Source of the DNA: a virus
Reading direction: 5' to 3' (one strand)
DNA length: 64,000 nucleotides
IMG/VR virus record: IMGVR_UViG_3300025810_000004
Coordinates: 62,001-126,000 of that record
Under the pieces are notes generated by a model. The model worked only from the letters and a program-made list of their open reading frames with translations. It searched no databases and was not told the DNA's origin. Numbering within the stretch: the stretch's first letter is position 1; every line of letters begins with the position of its first letter. This document shows positions 33,197 through 41,759 of the stretch, in pieces. The translations under genes were made by a program, and so were the position numbers.

Positions 33197-33337
33197 TCAC
33201 AGTTGTAGCGAGGTGTACAACAATATACCGACAAGAACCATTATAATTACTCCCAGAAATTCCAAGACTGGGAGTTTGTCTTCTTTTTCTTCTATAGGTG
33301 CCAGTCCCCTCAACAGGACTTTCCAGAATTCTTCCAC
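33197..33337 (-). CDS. 46-aa membrane protein
   Basis: GTG start at 33337 with AGGGGA upstream. The first ~22 residues are charged (VEEFWKVLLRGLAPIEEKED), followed by one transmembrane helix (LEFLGVIIMVLVGILLYTSL). It lies between two minus-strand genes and has the ATA-rich codon style of the surrounding region. No homologue recognised. Confidence 0.6.
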   Translation of the reverse strand: MEEFWKVLLRGLAPIEEKEDKLPVLEFLGVIIMVLVGILLYTSLQL

Positions 33338-33375
33338 ACCAATTCCCCTTGTGGGGAAACTCCTCTATGGGGGGA

Positions 33376-34617
33376 TTACTTCACTATGTAGGTCCTGCTG
33401 TTCTCCAGGTTCTTGGTCCCCCTCATATACGGCATGACCCACCTCCGCTTGGAGTTGAGCTTTTCCTCCAGTTCCAGCAGTTCATCCCTGAACTTTTCCA
33501 CCTTCCACTGGAGATACTCTTTTCTGGTATCGGACGCAGATTCGATTTCCAGAGTCAGGGACTTTATATCCTGCTCTTTGCGGTTGAGCTTGTTCTTGAT
33601 GGTGGCCTTCTTCGGCCACCAGTGTCCCCTAACCCAGTGCCTTCTTGGGGAACCCTTATCCCCCGGCTGACCCTCGGTCGGCCCTCCCCAGGACATACCC
33701 CCAACCCAGGTCACCACGTCTCTGGGGATTTTGTCCAGTTTCCTCTGGAGCTTCTTCCCTTTCCCCCTCTTGGGGTCCTTTGTCCTGTTCAGGGAGTCTT
33801 CCAGAGCCTTAATCTTGGTTGCGTTGTCTTCCGTGGCTGGGTCCAGCTCCAGCACCGGGTCTGAGCTGTCCATGTAGAGGAAGGTTCCAAACACGATCCG
33901 AAGCGTGTCTATGATGTGCTTTCGAGCTTCCTGGCCTTCTGGCAGTTCGGTCACCAGACCCAGCTTGCTCATTACCTCTGGATTCTCTATATCCTCCAGA
34001 GTGGAATCCCTCTTGGGGTCGTCCAACATGACCCTCAGGTATGTTTCGAGGTCGTACCTATCTTCTTCCATTTCGTGGAGGTCCAACACCATCCACATTG
34101 AAGCGTCATCGCCCACGTGGGTGGACCTCTCGTTCTCAGGCCCCCAGAGGTACAGGTAAACGCACCCCGGATCGTTTGGCGGGGCAGGCTTGGGTTCTGT
34201 GGTTTCCCCCGCGTAGTGCCTGTCCACCCCCCTCCTGAACCTCACGTACACACCTTCAATTTGGTGCCATTGAGTTTCGTTTCCTCCCCATATCTTGGTC
34301 TTCCCCTCAGGAAGGGCGATATACTGGTTCGGGTACGGGGTTCTGATCTCAGAGGGTGATACACCTTCCAAGGAGGTGTTGGCCAAGGCTGTCTGCATGG
34401 CGGGGGGTACGACGAAGTTCTGCCTCCCCGCCATCACGTACTCTGCCTGGTGCAGGGTGAGAGTGTACAGAGCCCTGTGGAACCCTATTCCAGGTATGTG
34501 GAAGTACCCAGCTATCTCCTTGGGCCCCGCCTTGCCACTGATTATCAGGTCCAACATGTGGGAGTGTACCTTCTCCCTTGGAAGCTCTTGGGTCAGCATT
34601 CTGAATTCTGGGGTCAT
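33376..34617 (-). CDS. hypothetical protein with HWVRGHWW motif, 413 aa
   Basis: The N-terminal ~90 residues are helical with a possible helix-turn-helix (GKAGPKEIAGYFHIPGIGFH). The C-terminal part contains RRHWVRGHWWPKK and later RRWVMPYMRG, a Trp/His/Arg motif pair seen in many uncharacterised phage proteins, separated by a predicted coiled coil (residues ~345-395). DNA binding is plausible but unproven. TGTATAAGG lies just upstream of the start on the minus strand. Confidence 0.65.
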   Translation of the reverse strand: MTPEFRMLTQELPREKVHSHMLDLIISGKAGPKEIAGYFHIPGIGFHRALYTLTLHQAEYVMAGRQNFVVPPAMQTALANTSLEGVSPSEIRTPYPNQYIALPEGKTKIWGGNETQWHQIEGVYVRFRRGVDRHYAGETTEPKPAPPNDPGCVYLYLWGPENERSTHVGDDASMWMVLDLHEMEEDRYDLETYLRVMLDDPKRDSTLEDIENPEVMSKLGLVTELPEGQEARKHIIDTLRIVFGTFLYMDSSDPVLELDPATEDNATKIKALEDSLNRTKDPKRGKGKKLQRKLDKIPRDVVTWVGGMSWGGPTEGQPGDKGSPRRHWVRGHWWPKKATIKNKLNRKEQDIKSLTLEIESASDTRKEYLQWKVEKFRDELLELEEKLNSKRRWVMPYMRGTKNLENSRTYIVK

Positions 34618-34653
34618 ACAACCTTATACAGACCTTCGAGCCTGTGCTTATCT

Positions 34654-34794
34654 TTATATAGAAAGGATGCTGTCCAGCACCCCTTTCACCCGTCTGACGT
34701 ACCACTTCATCTGGTCTTCTGGTACTTCTTCCTGTTTATCGTTTATAGCGAATGCCTCTTTTTGAGCCAGCTCATGGGTTCTCCTTTGGTTCAC
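34654..34794 (-). CDS. hypothetical 46-aa charged protein
   Basis: GTG start at 34794. Sequence VNQRRTHELAQKEAFAINDK, then an acidic stretch and MKWYVRRVKGVLDSILSI. The polar composition and helical end look protein-like, and it lies directly upstream of the 413-residue gene in the same direction. The ribosome site is weak. Confidence 0.5.
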   Translation of the reverse strand: MNQRRTHELAQKEAFAINDKQEEVPEDQMKWYVRRVKGVLDSILSI

Positions 34795-34849
34795 TTTACC
34801 AGCTGGTCCGGGTCCGTTGACCTATCTATAAGTTCGGTGAATTGTGACC

Positions 34850-36424
34850 ATGAAGATCTCCAACCTACATAAGCTGGTAGCCACACTTCCGGCACCCCAC
34901 CAAGGGATGTTCTGGCTGTGCTTTGTTGTGCTTTGCTGGCAGGGTCTATACTTGGCCGAATTCTTTGGCGAGTCACTTTACTCCTTCGTAGAGCGACCAG
35001 TTCAGCCCCCTGACAAGTGTGAATTCACCCCTGACCTCGGACAAGAAGCTGAGGGGATGGACCCAGGGGAGGTCCACTTTGTGGTGGATATGCGGTGCTC
35101 CGTGTCGAATTTCAGCACGGTGTTCGTCACCACCCCGCTCTGTGGGGACTGCGACGATGAAGGCTGGAACGAACTCCAAGACGAGGATGGGGACGGGACA
35201 TACGAGGGCAACATCCAGTTCGTGGATACCACGACCGACTCACCTCTGGTGGGGGCTGGGCTGATGTACAGATACGGTGTCACCATAGAATCCGGAAGCG
35301 GGTTCATGGCCACCTATCCAGAAAACCTCCTGCCCTCCAATTCGAATGACGTCTCCTGTGCCCCGTCCTCAGACGGTATGACCTATGCCTACAGGACCCT
35401 CGTGACCGACGGTGACGGAACCGAAGTGAAGGACATATTCGGTTCTTGCACGAGTGTCCCCATCCCATCTGAAGAATGGGACAAAATCCGGGACGAGGAG
35501 TGGCGTTCTGCCAACTCGTTCCTGTATGAACACGTGGACCCATGGTGGAAACCCACCTCCGAGTTCCTGACGAAATTCCAGGTCGTTCCCCCCATCCTGT
35601 TTTTGACCTTCTGTTCTCTCTTGTACGTTTACGCCACCTTCTTCATAGGCAGCAAATACGTCGGCAGGAAAGAAGCGGCCCTCCACAAAGCACTGGAAGA
35701 GACGAAGCACAAGAACACCTACTTGGAGCACGCGGCCAAGATCCTACGCCATGACATGCACTCGGGGATCAACACCTACATCCCCCGTGGCATCAAGTCG
35801 CTGGAGCGGCGCTTGGAGCAGGCCCAGAAGAACCAGACCATTCGCGTCTTCAACGACAAGGGCGAGGTGTCCCCACAAACGCTGGTCGGGGCGTTGCGCC
35901 TGGACGCCCCGCTACGGATGCTCAAGGAAGGGCTGGCACACACCCAGAAGGTCTACGCTGGCGTGTGCGAGTTCACCAACCTCGTGAAGGCTGGGTCCAA
36001 GATAAACACCAAGCCCCACGACGTGGGAGAGATCCTGAGGGACTATCTGGACACGGTGGAATACAAGAGCGAAGTCATAATAGACGACAACCTCCCAACC
36101 CTCGAAGTCAATGCGCCTCTTTTTTGCACCGCTCTGGACAACCTCATAAGAAACGGTCTGAAGTACAACGATTCTGCATCCAGAATGGTGACGGTCACCA
36201 AATTTGACGAGCATCACATAGCCGTTCTGGACAACGGCAGGGGGATGTCCCAAGAGGAATTCCTCGAATTTTCCAAGCCCTACACCCGCAAGGCCGGACA
36301 ACAAGAAAGTGGCATGGGTCTGGGGCTCAATATTTGCATAGCCATACTCAACGAACACGGGTTCTCTGTTTCTTCCTCGGTTAGACCAGAGGGCGGCACA
36401 GAAATAAAAGTGAGGATTTCTTGA
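34850..36424 (+). CDS. membrane-bound sensor histidine kinase
   Basis: Start ATG 34850 (GTG 34844 is an alternative). Residues ~18-40 form one transmembrane helix and ~245-268 a second, enclosing a ~200-residue extracytoplasmic domain with paired Cys and a DEDGDGTYEGNI stretch resembling carbohydrate-binding-like E-set domains. The cytoplasmic part has a dimerisation H-box AAKILRHDMHSGIN (candidate phospho-His ~301), N-box LDNLIRNGLKYND, G1 VLDNGRGM and G2 GMGLGLN. It should autophosphorylate and pass phosphate to the adjacent receiver protein. A complete kinase in a phage is very rare. Confidence 0.88.
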   Translation: MKISNLHKLVATLPAPHQGMFWLCFVVLCWQGLYLAEFFGESLYSFVERPVQPPDKCEFTPDLGQEAEGMDPGEVHFVVDMRCSVSNFSTVFVTTPLCGDCDDEGWNELQDEDGDGTYEGNIQFVDTTTDSPLVGAGLMYRYGVTIESGSGFMATYPENLLPSNSNDVSCAPSSDGMTYAYRTLVTDGDGTEVKDIFGSCTSVPIPSEEWDKIRDEEWRSANSFLYEHVDPWWKPTSEFLTKFQVVPPILFLTFCSLLYVYATFFIGSKYVGRKEAALHKALEETKHKNTYLEHAAKILRHDMHSGINTYIPRGIKSLERRLEQAQKNQTIRVFNDKGEVSPQTLVGALRLDAPLRMLKEGLAHTQKVYAGVCEFTNLVKAGSKINTKPHDVGEILRDYLDTVEYKSEVIIDDNLPTLEVNAPLFCTALDNLIRNGLKYNDSASRMVTVTKFDEHHIAVLDNGRGMSQEEFLEFSKPYTRKAGQQESGMGLGLNICIAILNEHGFSVSSSVRPEGGTEIKVRIS

Positions 36425-36855
36425 TGATCCGGAGCATACTTCTGGTGGACGACGAGAACCTGTTCCATCTGGTTTTCGAAGACGCTTGTTCTCTACTGGA
36501 CATAGTCCTGAATCTGCAGGCCATAAACTCGGCCAACAAAGCTGAGGATTTGTTCAAGGACTGGCACCAGGACCCAACCGGACGCCCAGAGTGCGTGTTC
36601 GTGGATCTGAATCTTGTGGGTTCGAGCTTCGACGGCATAGAACTCGTCAGGCGTATCAACGAACTCTACGGCAACGGAGTCGTGATAGGTATTATATCCT
36701 CTTCCTCCGACCAGATGGAGATAGAGAAGGCAAAGTCAGTCGGTGCACAATTCTGGATTGTGAAGTCTGACGACATAGAGCCCCGGCTTGAGGCTTTCAG
36801 GGAGGACTACCAGGGGTACATGGACCGCTCCGCCTCTTTTGAGGTCTACTCCTGA
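36424..36855 (+). CDS. single-domain response regulator (receiver)
   Basis: A 143-residue CheY-like receiver: acidic pair in LLVDDEN (Asp9, Asp10), phosphoacceptor Asp61 in CVFVDLNL, Ser in IISSSSD (~92-94) and Lys114 in WIVKS. There is no DNA-binding output domain; the short tail (GYMDRSASFEVYS) is not a known effector. It starts 1 nt before the end of the kinase gene, so the two are co-translated and almost certainly partners. Output must go through protein-protein contact, perhaps with the next gene product. Confidence 0.9.
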   Translation: MIRSILLVDDENLFHLVFEDACSLLDIVLNLQAINSANKAEDLFKDWHQDPTGRPECVFVDLNLVGSSFDGIELVRRINELYGNGVVIGIISSSSDQMEIEKAKSVGAQFWIVKSDDIEPRLEAFREDYQGYMDRSASFEVYS

Positions 36856-37499
36856 TGCCTCCCTCGGTTTCCTTCCCCGACGAAGCTTGGACCAGCCTCA
36901 TACTTCTGGCCCAGAAGGACTCCGTCTGGTTGGAAGGAAATATACTGAAGGTGCTGGACCCAGGGGACAGCGCTTCTTACAGGTCCTACCTGGAGTCTGC
37001 TACCAAAGCGGATAAAGAAACCAGGGAAAGAAGGCTGGCTGTTACAAAGCAGGTACAAGCTCAAAACAAAGAACTGATAGCAGCCCAACAGGACTTAGAC
37101 CAATCCAAAGTTCAGCTGGAAGACGCACTGGCCAAAGCCGAGGAAGAAGCAAGAAAGGCCAAAGAAGCTCAGAGGGCTGAAAAGGAGGCCAAAGAGGAAA
37201 TAGACTCGGCCTACCAGAAAGCACAGCAGGACCTCGACTACATGCAGAAGAGGACCCAATTCGAGCTTATGGGGAACATAGTGAGGGTAGCCCTGGCGAC
37301 CATAATAGGGGTGGGGGCGGTCACCACCATTCTTTACGCTGTCGCTTTGTTCGGAACTGGGGCGGAACCTGCCGACACCGCGCTCCTTGCAAACACTTGG
37401 TCCAGCATGTTCGGAATACTTCTCACCAACTCCTTTTCCATTATAGGAACCATAATGGGAGTGAAGTACGCCACCGATAGAAGAGAAGGCGAGGATTAG
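36855..37499 (+). CDS. coiled-coil protein with two C-terminal membrane helices
   Basis: Starts 1 nt before the response regulator stop. Residues ~50-135 form a long coiled coil rich in Lys, Glu, Ala and Gln (LDQSKVQLEDALAKAEEEAR). Residues ~143-168 (MGNIVRVALATIIGVGAVTTIL) and ~183-205 (MFGILLTNSFSIIGTIMGVK) are likely transmembrane helices. Co-translation with the kinase-receiver pair suggests it is the output or a scaffold of that system. Confidence 0.78.
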   Translation: MPPSVSFPDEAWTSLILLAQKDSVWLEGNILKVLDPGDSASYRSYLESATKADKETRERRLAVTKQVQAQNKELIAAQQDLDQSKVQLEDALAKAEEEARKAKEAQRAEKEAKEEIDSAYQKAQQDLDYMQKRTQFELMGNIVRVALATIIGVGAVTTILYAVALFGTGAEPADTALLANTWSSMFGILLTNSFSIIGTIMGVKYATDRREGED

Positions 37500-37530
37500 C
37501 CCAACAGGCGTTACTTCGCGATATGAAGAA

Positions 37531-37674
37531 CTACTGAGTGTGAGCACGGGCTCTGGAGTGAGTCTCATACACGCCCACCCATTCCCCGTTTTTATCCCAA
37601 ACGTGGAACCCATTCAGATACAGCCCACCTTTTGACTCCCAAGTTCCCAACCAAACTATGTAAGAACGGTACAT
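37531..37674 (-). CDS. small protein, 47 aa
   Basis: The ATG at 37674 follows GGAGACAAAAGTA. The Trp/Gly/Tyr-rich sequence MYRSYIVWLGTWESKGGLYL continues to a VWDKNGEWVGVYETHSRARA end, a small beta-type fold. Its stop is 31 nt from the convergent coiled-coil gene. A TATA-type element within the palindrome at 37710-37739 faces it. Not recognised. Confidence 0.65.
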   Translation of the reverse strand: MYRSYIVWLGTWESKGGLYLNGFHVWDKNGEWVGVYETHSRARAHTQ

Positions 37675-37709
37675 TACTTTTGTCTCCAGTTTCCACGTTC
37701 AGTGTTCCC

Positions 37710-37739
37710 TATAGAGAGGATATCGTTATCCTCTCTATA
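37710..37739. promoter_or_regulatory. 13-bp perfect palindrome carrying back-to-back TATA elements
   Basis: TATAGAGAGGATA (37710-37722) and its exact reverse complement (37727-37739) are separated by 4 nt. CTATAAAG leads rightward to the gene at 37777 and CTATAGGG leads leftward to the gene at 37674. It could be a bidirectional late promoter, an operator or both; as RNA it would be a strong hairpin. Confidence 0.55.
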
Positions 37740-37776
37740 AAGACCGGGGTTTATACTCCTCAGGGGAGACTGAAGT

Positions 37777-39345
37777 ATGGCACAACCACCGTTCCTTATA
37801 GACGAACTCCAGATCGAGCCGGGAAGCGGCGACACACTCACCGTGTCTCGCGATTCGACCGACGGAGCTATGAAGTTCGTCGATGCAGTCGTGACATCTG
37901 GAGTGCTGCTTCCGAACCTTGTAGGATTGAGGAATGTCACCGGAGTCTACATGGTGGGTCGAGCTGGTGATGGTGCCCCGTATACGAGCGTCCAAGACGC
38001 TCTCGACGCGGTTCCCGACTCTTCCAGCGCTGCTCTCCCCTCCCTGGTTGTAATTCTGCCTGGTGTGTACACCGAGAACGTTTCCATCCAGAAGGACGGG
38101 GTGTATCTGGTCGGTCTGGGTGGAGCGACCATAACCAACGATGGGGCATCGGACACTGTTGAGATCAGCGCTGCCATAGCCACGACTCCTCAGGACGTTC
38201 TGCTCCGAGGTGTGATCATACAGAACACCTCTGCAGGTCAGTCCTGTGTCCGGATCATAGGTGCGGATTCCTTCGCCTCCGGTACGGTCACCGTGAACGC
38301 CGCGCCTCTGGCCACCGGAGACTCCATCACCATCAACGGCACTGCCCTCACCGGGACAGCAGGCACCCGCACTTCGGGGAGCAACGACTTCTCCGTCTCC
38401 GGCATGACCGACGCTGCCATAGCAGCCGAGATCGTAGACGCCATCAACGATTCGGCCAACGCTTTCTCCTCTCTGGTAAGTGCAGAGGCAACCGGGGTCG
38501 GACTGAACGTGGTCACCCTCACGGCTATCACCGCCGGATCAGGTGGAAACGCTATAACCCTCGCAGCGAGCACCACGCCTCCGGGCAACATGACCCCATC
38601 GGGTGCGAACCTCACCGGGGGCGGGTCTTCGGGCTCCCTCGTGGGCAACGGAGTCATAACCGTCGAGGACTGCGACCTCGTGGCGGCTGGGGCAGCTGGG
38701 TACCAGGTTCGAGCCGATGCCTCTGGACACATCAGAATTCGTGGCGGCACCTGGCGTGGGTCAGACAGTGCCAGCCTCTCGACTGTCTCCAACTGCGCTC
38801 TGTTCTCGGTCGCCGGGGTCGAGTGGACCAACGACTTCGAAACCGCCTACGACACCACCTCAGACCGCCCCAATGACACCACCTGCGAGTACCTGCTCTC
38901 CGGTATAAGCCGCGCAGGTGGAATTCTGTCGAATCTCGTCGGTGCCGGGTCACTCACCATAAGTAGTTGCCCAAGTGTGGGAACACTGGCGCAGGCGGGG
39001 GACCAGACCCTCGCCGTGCAGCACTCGTCTGTGGGTGCGGTCACGCTGAGCGATACCGTGGCTGCCACACTGACCGCCAGCACACGCACGACTGCTACGG
39101 TGGGTGGCGGAACCCCCACACTGTCTGAGCCTCGTATCCGGGGCGAGGTGGCTTTTGCGGCCTCGGCTTCCGAATCGTACTCGTTCGATGTGACCCAGCC
39201 AGACACCGACTACACCGTGTTGCTGGAGAGCCCTACCACGGCTTCCGTCCTCGCGGTGACAAACAAGACAACCTCCGGGTTCGACATCGAGGCCAGTGTA
39301 GCTTTGACAGGCACCGTTGGTCTGTCTATCGTGCGCGGCCAGTAG
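37777..39345 (+). CDS. fibre-like virion protein with beta-helix region, 522 aa
   Basis: Residues ~60-170 carry a parallel beta-helix pattern of the pectate-lyase-like kind (YTSVQDALDAVPD, LVVILPGVYTENVSIQKDG). An inserted domain (~175-285) contains the VNAAPLATGDSITINGTALT pattern, similar to the virion protein at 40530. The C-terminal ~60 residues (PDTDYTVLLES ... VTNKTTSGFDIEASVALTG) match the end of the protein at 50573. Shared modules and low charge indicate an adhesin or decoration protein of the virion surface. Confidence 0.72.
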   Translation: MAQPPFLIDELQIEPGSGDTLTVSRDSTDGAMKFVDAVVTSGVLLPNLVGLRNVTGVYMVGRAGDGAPYTSVQDALDAVPDSSSAALPSLVVILPGVYTENVSIQKDGVYLVGLGGATITNDGASDTVEISAAIATTPQDVLLRGVIIQNTSAGQSCVRIIGADSFASGTVTVNAAPLATGDSITINGTALTGTAGTRTSGSNDFSVSGMTDAAIAAEIVDAINDSANAFSSLVSAEATGVGLNVVTLTAITAGSGGNAITLAASTTPPGNMTPSGANLTGGGSSGSLVGNGVITVEDCDLVAAGAAGYQVRADASGHIRIRGGTWRGSDSASLSTVSNCALFSVAGVEWTNDFETAYDTTSDRPNDTTCEYLLSGISRAGGILSNLVGAGSLTISSCPSVGTLAQAGDQTLAVQHSSVGAVTLSDTVAATLTASTRTTATVGGGTPTLSEPRIRGEVAFAASASESYSFDVTQPDTDYTVLLESPTTASVLAVTNKTTSGFDIEASVALTGTVGLSIVRGQ

Positions 39346-39351
39346 GAGACC

Positions 39352-40164
39352 ATGAACAACGACGACTTCTGGACGAACTTCGCTACGGGCCACACCAACA
39401 CGGTGCTGGCTGGGTCGATGGACTCCCACTTGTCGGGCAAGAGTCTTGACGATTCGTTCGGCTCCGTTCGCAATCTCAAGACTGCTGCACGACCCATCCG
39501 GCTTCCCACACGCGAGATCAAGACCCTCGCCAAGAGGTTGGCACAGCGGCTCTACCAGTACGGACTGCCGAAGCCCGGTCGAGTGACGGCGCAGGAGTAC
39601 CTGCCCCTCACCAACGTCATGGGTGATGAGGTGGTGGTCGAGATCCTGTTGACGGGCACGCCGGGTCGGAACCGCGACCCGTTCAGCAACGAACTGCTCA
39701 ACGGCGGCTTCCTCAAGCGTCGTCCCGAAGGTCCGGTGATGCGGGTGTTCGTGAACCCGCACCTCGACCCCCGGTCGTTTGAGATGCGTCCTCGCAAGAT
39801 TGTCGAGGACGAGTTGTACCGTCTTCTCGCCCACGAGTTGACCCATGCGGCAGATGTCTGGTCAGGCAAGGGGTCGGTGGGTGACCTGTCGGGGTCGATG
39901 GATGATCTCAAGAAGCATCACCACAACCATCCGGCAGAGGTTCGGTCGCTGATGCGGGACGTGGTGACGCACCTCGATGACGGGGACACCGTGCGTGAGT
40001 TCATGGGCTACGGCATGGACTTCAACACGGCGCTCCGCGAAGCTCTGAAGGACACCAAGTGGCCGGACATCGAGCCGTACCTGAACCCGAAGAACAAGAA
40101 GACCCTCTTGAAGGGGATCTACACCTTCCTTCAAGATCAAGGTCTGGACGAGGCGGGGAGGTAG
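39352..40164 (+). CDS. putative zinc metallopeptidase (HExxH), 270 aa
   Basis: Contains LLAHELTHAADVW near residue 163, a zincin motif with His-Glu-x-x-His, in a helical context. It would be a zinc-dependent peptidase, for example for virion protein processing or host targets. A possible third ligand is among the later His/Asp/Glu residues (HHHNHPAEVRSL). GC-rich codons set it apart from the flanking genes. Downstream neighbour follows after 3 nt. Confidence 0.72.
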   Translation: MNNDDFWTNFATGHTNTVLAGSMDSHLSGKSLDDSFGSVRNLKTAARPIRLPTREIKTLAKRLAQRLYQYGLPKPGRVTAQEYLPLTNVMGDEVVVEILLTGTPGRNRDPFSNELLNGGFLKRRPEGPVMRVFVNPHLDPRSFEMRPRKIVEDELYRLLAHELTHAADVWSGKGSVGDLSGSMDDLKKHHHNHPAEVRSLMRDVVTHLDDGDTVREFMGYGMDFNTALREALKDTKWPDIEPYLNPKNKKTLLKGIYTFLQDQGLDEAGR

Positions 40165-40167
40165 TCG

Positions 40168-40482
40168 ATGGCAAGGTGTGGACGATGTGGGCTCTGGAAT
40201 AAGTATCCGGACAACCACCACGAGCAGAAATATGCCGGGGTGTGTCTGTGGTACCAGCATCGTCTCATGGGCGACGACGTGTTCGAAGACCGGGAGTGCA
40301 GTGACTTCTTCGAACGCGTCCCCGGCCTGACCCCCCTCGACCATTTCGAATACAAGACCAAGCGGGACAATCTGGGGGATGCCTACAAAATGGCCAAAAG
40401 GTCCAAGTACCTCGCCTACATAGGCATAACGGTTTCTTTGATCTCTTTGGTGGCCTCCTTGTACAGGACCTTCTTCGTCTGA
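40168..40482 (+). CDS. Cys-rich protein with C-terminal membrane anchor, 104 aa
   Basis: Begins MARCGRCGLW with further Cys in GVCLWYQH and ECSDFF, probably binding zinc. The last ~25 residues (LAYIGITVSLISLVASLYRTFFV) form a transmembrane helix, making it a tail-anchored protein. Function unknown. Confidence 0.68.
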   Translation: MARCGRCGLWNKYPDNHHEQKYAGVCLWYQHRLMGDDVFEDRECSDFFERVPGLTPLDHFEYKTKRDNLGDAYKMAKRSKYLAYIGITVSLISLVASLYRTFFV

Positions 40483-40500
40483 GGATCATACGTTGGACTG

Positions 40501-40512
40501 CCTATAACCTCC
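40501..40512 (+). promoter_or_regulatory. putative TATA-type promoter
   Basis: CCTATAACCTCC lies 18 nt before the ATG at 40530, directly followed by a TTGGAGG ribosome site. Similar CTATAAC occurs at 51014-51021. Confidence 0.4.
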
Positions 40513-40529
40513 TTTAGTTGGAGGCAACT

Positions 40530-41081
40530 ATGGCAAACAAACTTATAGCTGGCCAGAAGCCGTTCACCGTTATAGCCCCCATCAAGAAGGGCGGAAGCGA
40601 CCCCTCCAAGGGCAGAAACGGCGTCATATCCCGCACTTCCTACAGGTCCCAGACCTTCATCGAAGTGGCTCCCCGTCGGGGCACCAATAGTGTGACCAAC
40701 AACCCCGGTGGAACCCCCGGCATGGGGGCGAGGCAGGGTCTGGCCACAGCCACGGCTGCTCCTGTCCGAGCCACCGGAACGGTGACTTTGACTCCCGGTG
40801 ACGTGGACGGAACCACCACTTTGCAGCTGGGTCCCCACATCCTCACGTTTGGTGTGGAGTTCAACTCTGCCGCCACCCTGGCGACAGCTGTGGAAGCCTT
40901 GATTGGCTTCTCCGCCACCGAAGCGGCGGGTACAGTTACGATATCCGGTCCCTATGGTCCGGAAGGAAACGAGACTGTGTTCAAGGTTTCTGGGTACTCC
41001 CCAGGAGCTTTCACCCTCACCCCCAATGATGGTTCTTTGCAGGGTGCAGAACCCTATATAGGACCCGCCGAAATAGTGTAG
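40530..41081 (+). CDS. virion-type protein, 183 aa
   Basis: The ATG at 40530 follows TTGGAGG. A Gly/Thr/Pro-rich N-terminal ~95 residues precede a beta domain (ATGTVTLTPGDVDGTTTLQL ... AAGTVTISGPYG) similar to the inserted domain in the fibre-like protein at 37777. It lies just upstream of the packaging genes, so a capsid- or connector-associated decoration protein is likely. Not assigned to a family. Confidence 0.62.
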   Translation: MANKLIAGQKPFTVIAPIKKGGSDPSKGRNGVISRTSYRSQTFIEVAPRRGTNSVTNNPGGTPGMGARQGLATATAAPVRATGTVTLTPGDVDGTTTLQLGPHILTFGVEFNSAATLATAVEALIGFSATEAAGTVTISGPYGPEGNETVFKVSGYSPGAFTLTPNDGSLQGAEPYIGPAEIV

Positions 41082-41088
41082 GTGTCGA

Positions 41089-41757
41089 ATGTCCTTACAG
41101 ACCAAATCTGACAGATTGGGGATACTGAAGAATCTCCCTCCTGGCACCAGGAGGGTCAAGGTGAAAGACATAACTGGCAAGGAGATGTACAAGAAGCCAG
41201 AAGAGGTGGACGTAGAAAACGACCTCATACAGTTCTCCAAATCCGGCGACGTCATAGTCATGAAGGGCAAGCCCGGAGGCCAGAACAAACTGCCCCCGGT
41301 CAACGCCAACGCCGCAGCCGTCTCCCAGGCTAGGGACTTGCACATAAGCTACAACAAGGTCGTGCACTCGGCTCGCAAAAACCCAGAGGGCGATGCGGTA
41401 TACGAAGCCATAATGAAGTCCATGGCCGCAGACGTGGCCTCTCTCGAATTCGAGATAGAGGAACAGGTTCGGAAGGGACTCAACCCCACCCAGACCGTGG
41501 CCAAGAAGTCCAGAGTCCTCAAGTCTATGGCAGACGCCTGGTTGGCCCGCAAGAAGATCTCTCGGGACTCGACTGTCGATATGGAGTCCGATCAGTTCGG
41601 CGCTTTGTTCTCCCTTATCCTTTCCACCATGAAGGACTGCATGGTGGACGCCGGGACCCGCAAGGAGCACATAGAGACGATCTTCAACAAGTTCTCGGAC
41701 ACCATCTCCAAGCCAGCTTGGCAGTCAGAGGCAAAGAAACTCTCCGAGGGTAGCTGA
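41089..41757 (+). CDS. hypothetical protein upstream of terminase, 222 aa
   Basis: Helical, charged protein beginning MSLQTKSDRLGILKNLPPGT. Its position 2 nt before the large terminase gene invites the guess that it is the small terminase subunit, and residues ~120-200 are helical as expected, but I see no helix-turn-helix or other defining motif. Left as unknown. Confidence 0.65.
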   Translation: MSLQTKSDRLGILKNLPPGTRRVKVKDITGKEMYKKPEEVDVENDLIQFSKSGDVIVMKGKPGGQNKLPPVNANAAAVSQARDLHISYNKVVHSARKNPEGDAVYEAIMKSMAADVASLEFEIEEQVRKGLNPTQTVAKKSRVLKSMADAWLARKKISRDSTVDMESDQFGALFSLILSTMKDCMVDAGTRKEHIETIFNKFSDTISKPAWQSEAKKLSEGS

Positions 41758-41759
41758 AT

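Noticed and set aside
41089-41757. Small terminase subunit
   Set aside because: Position fits, but no helix-turn-helix or family motif is visible, so it is left unnamed.
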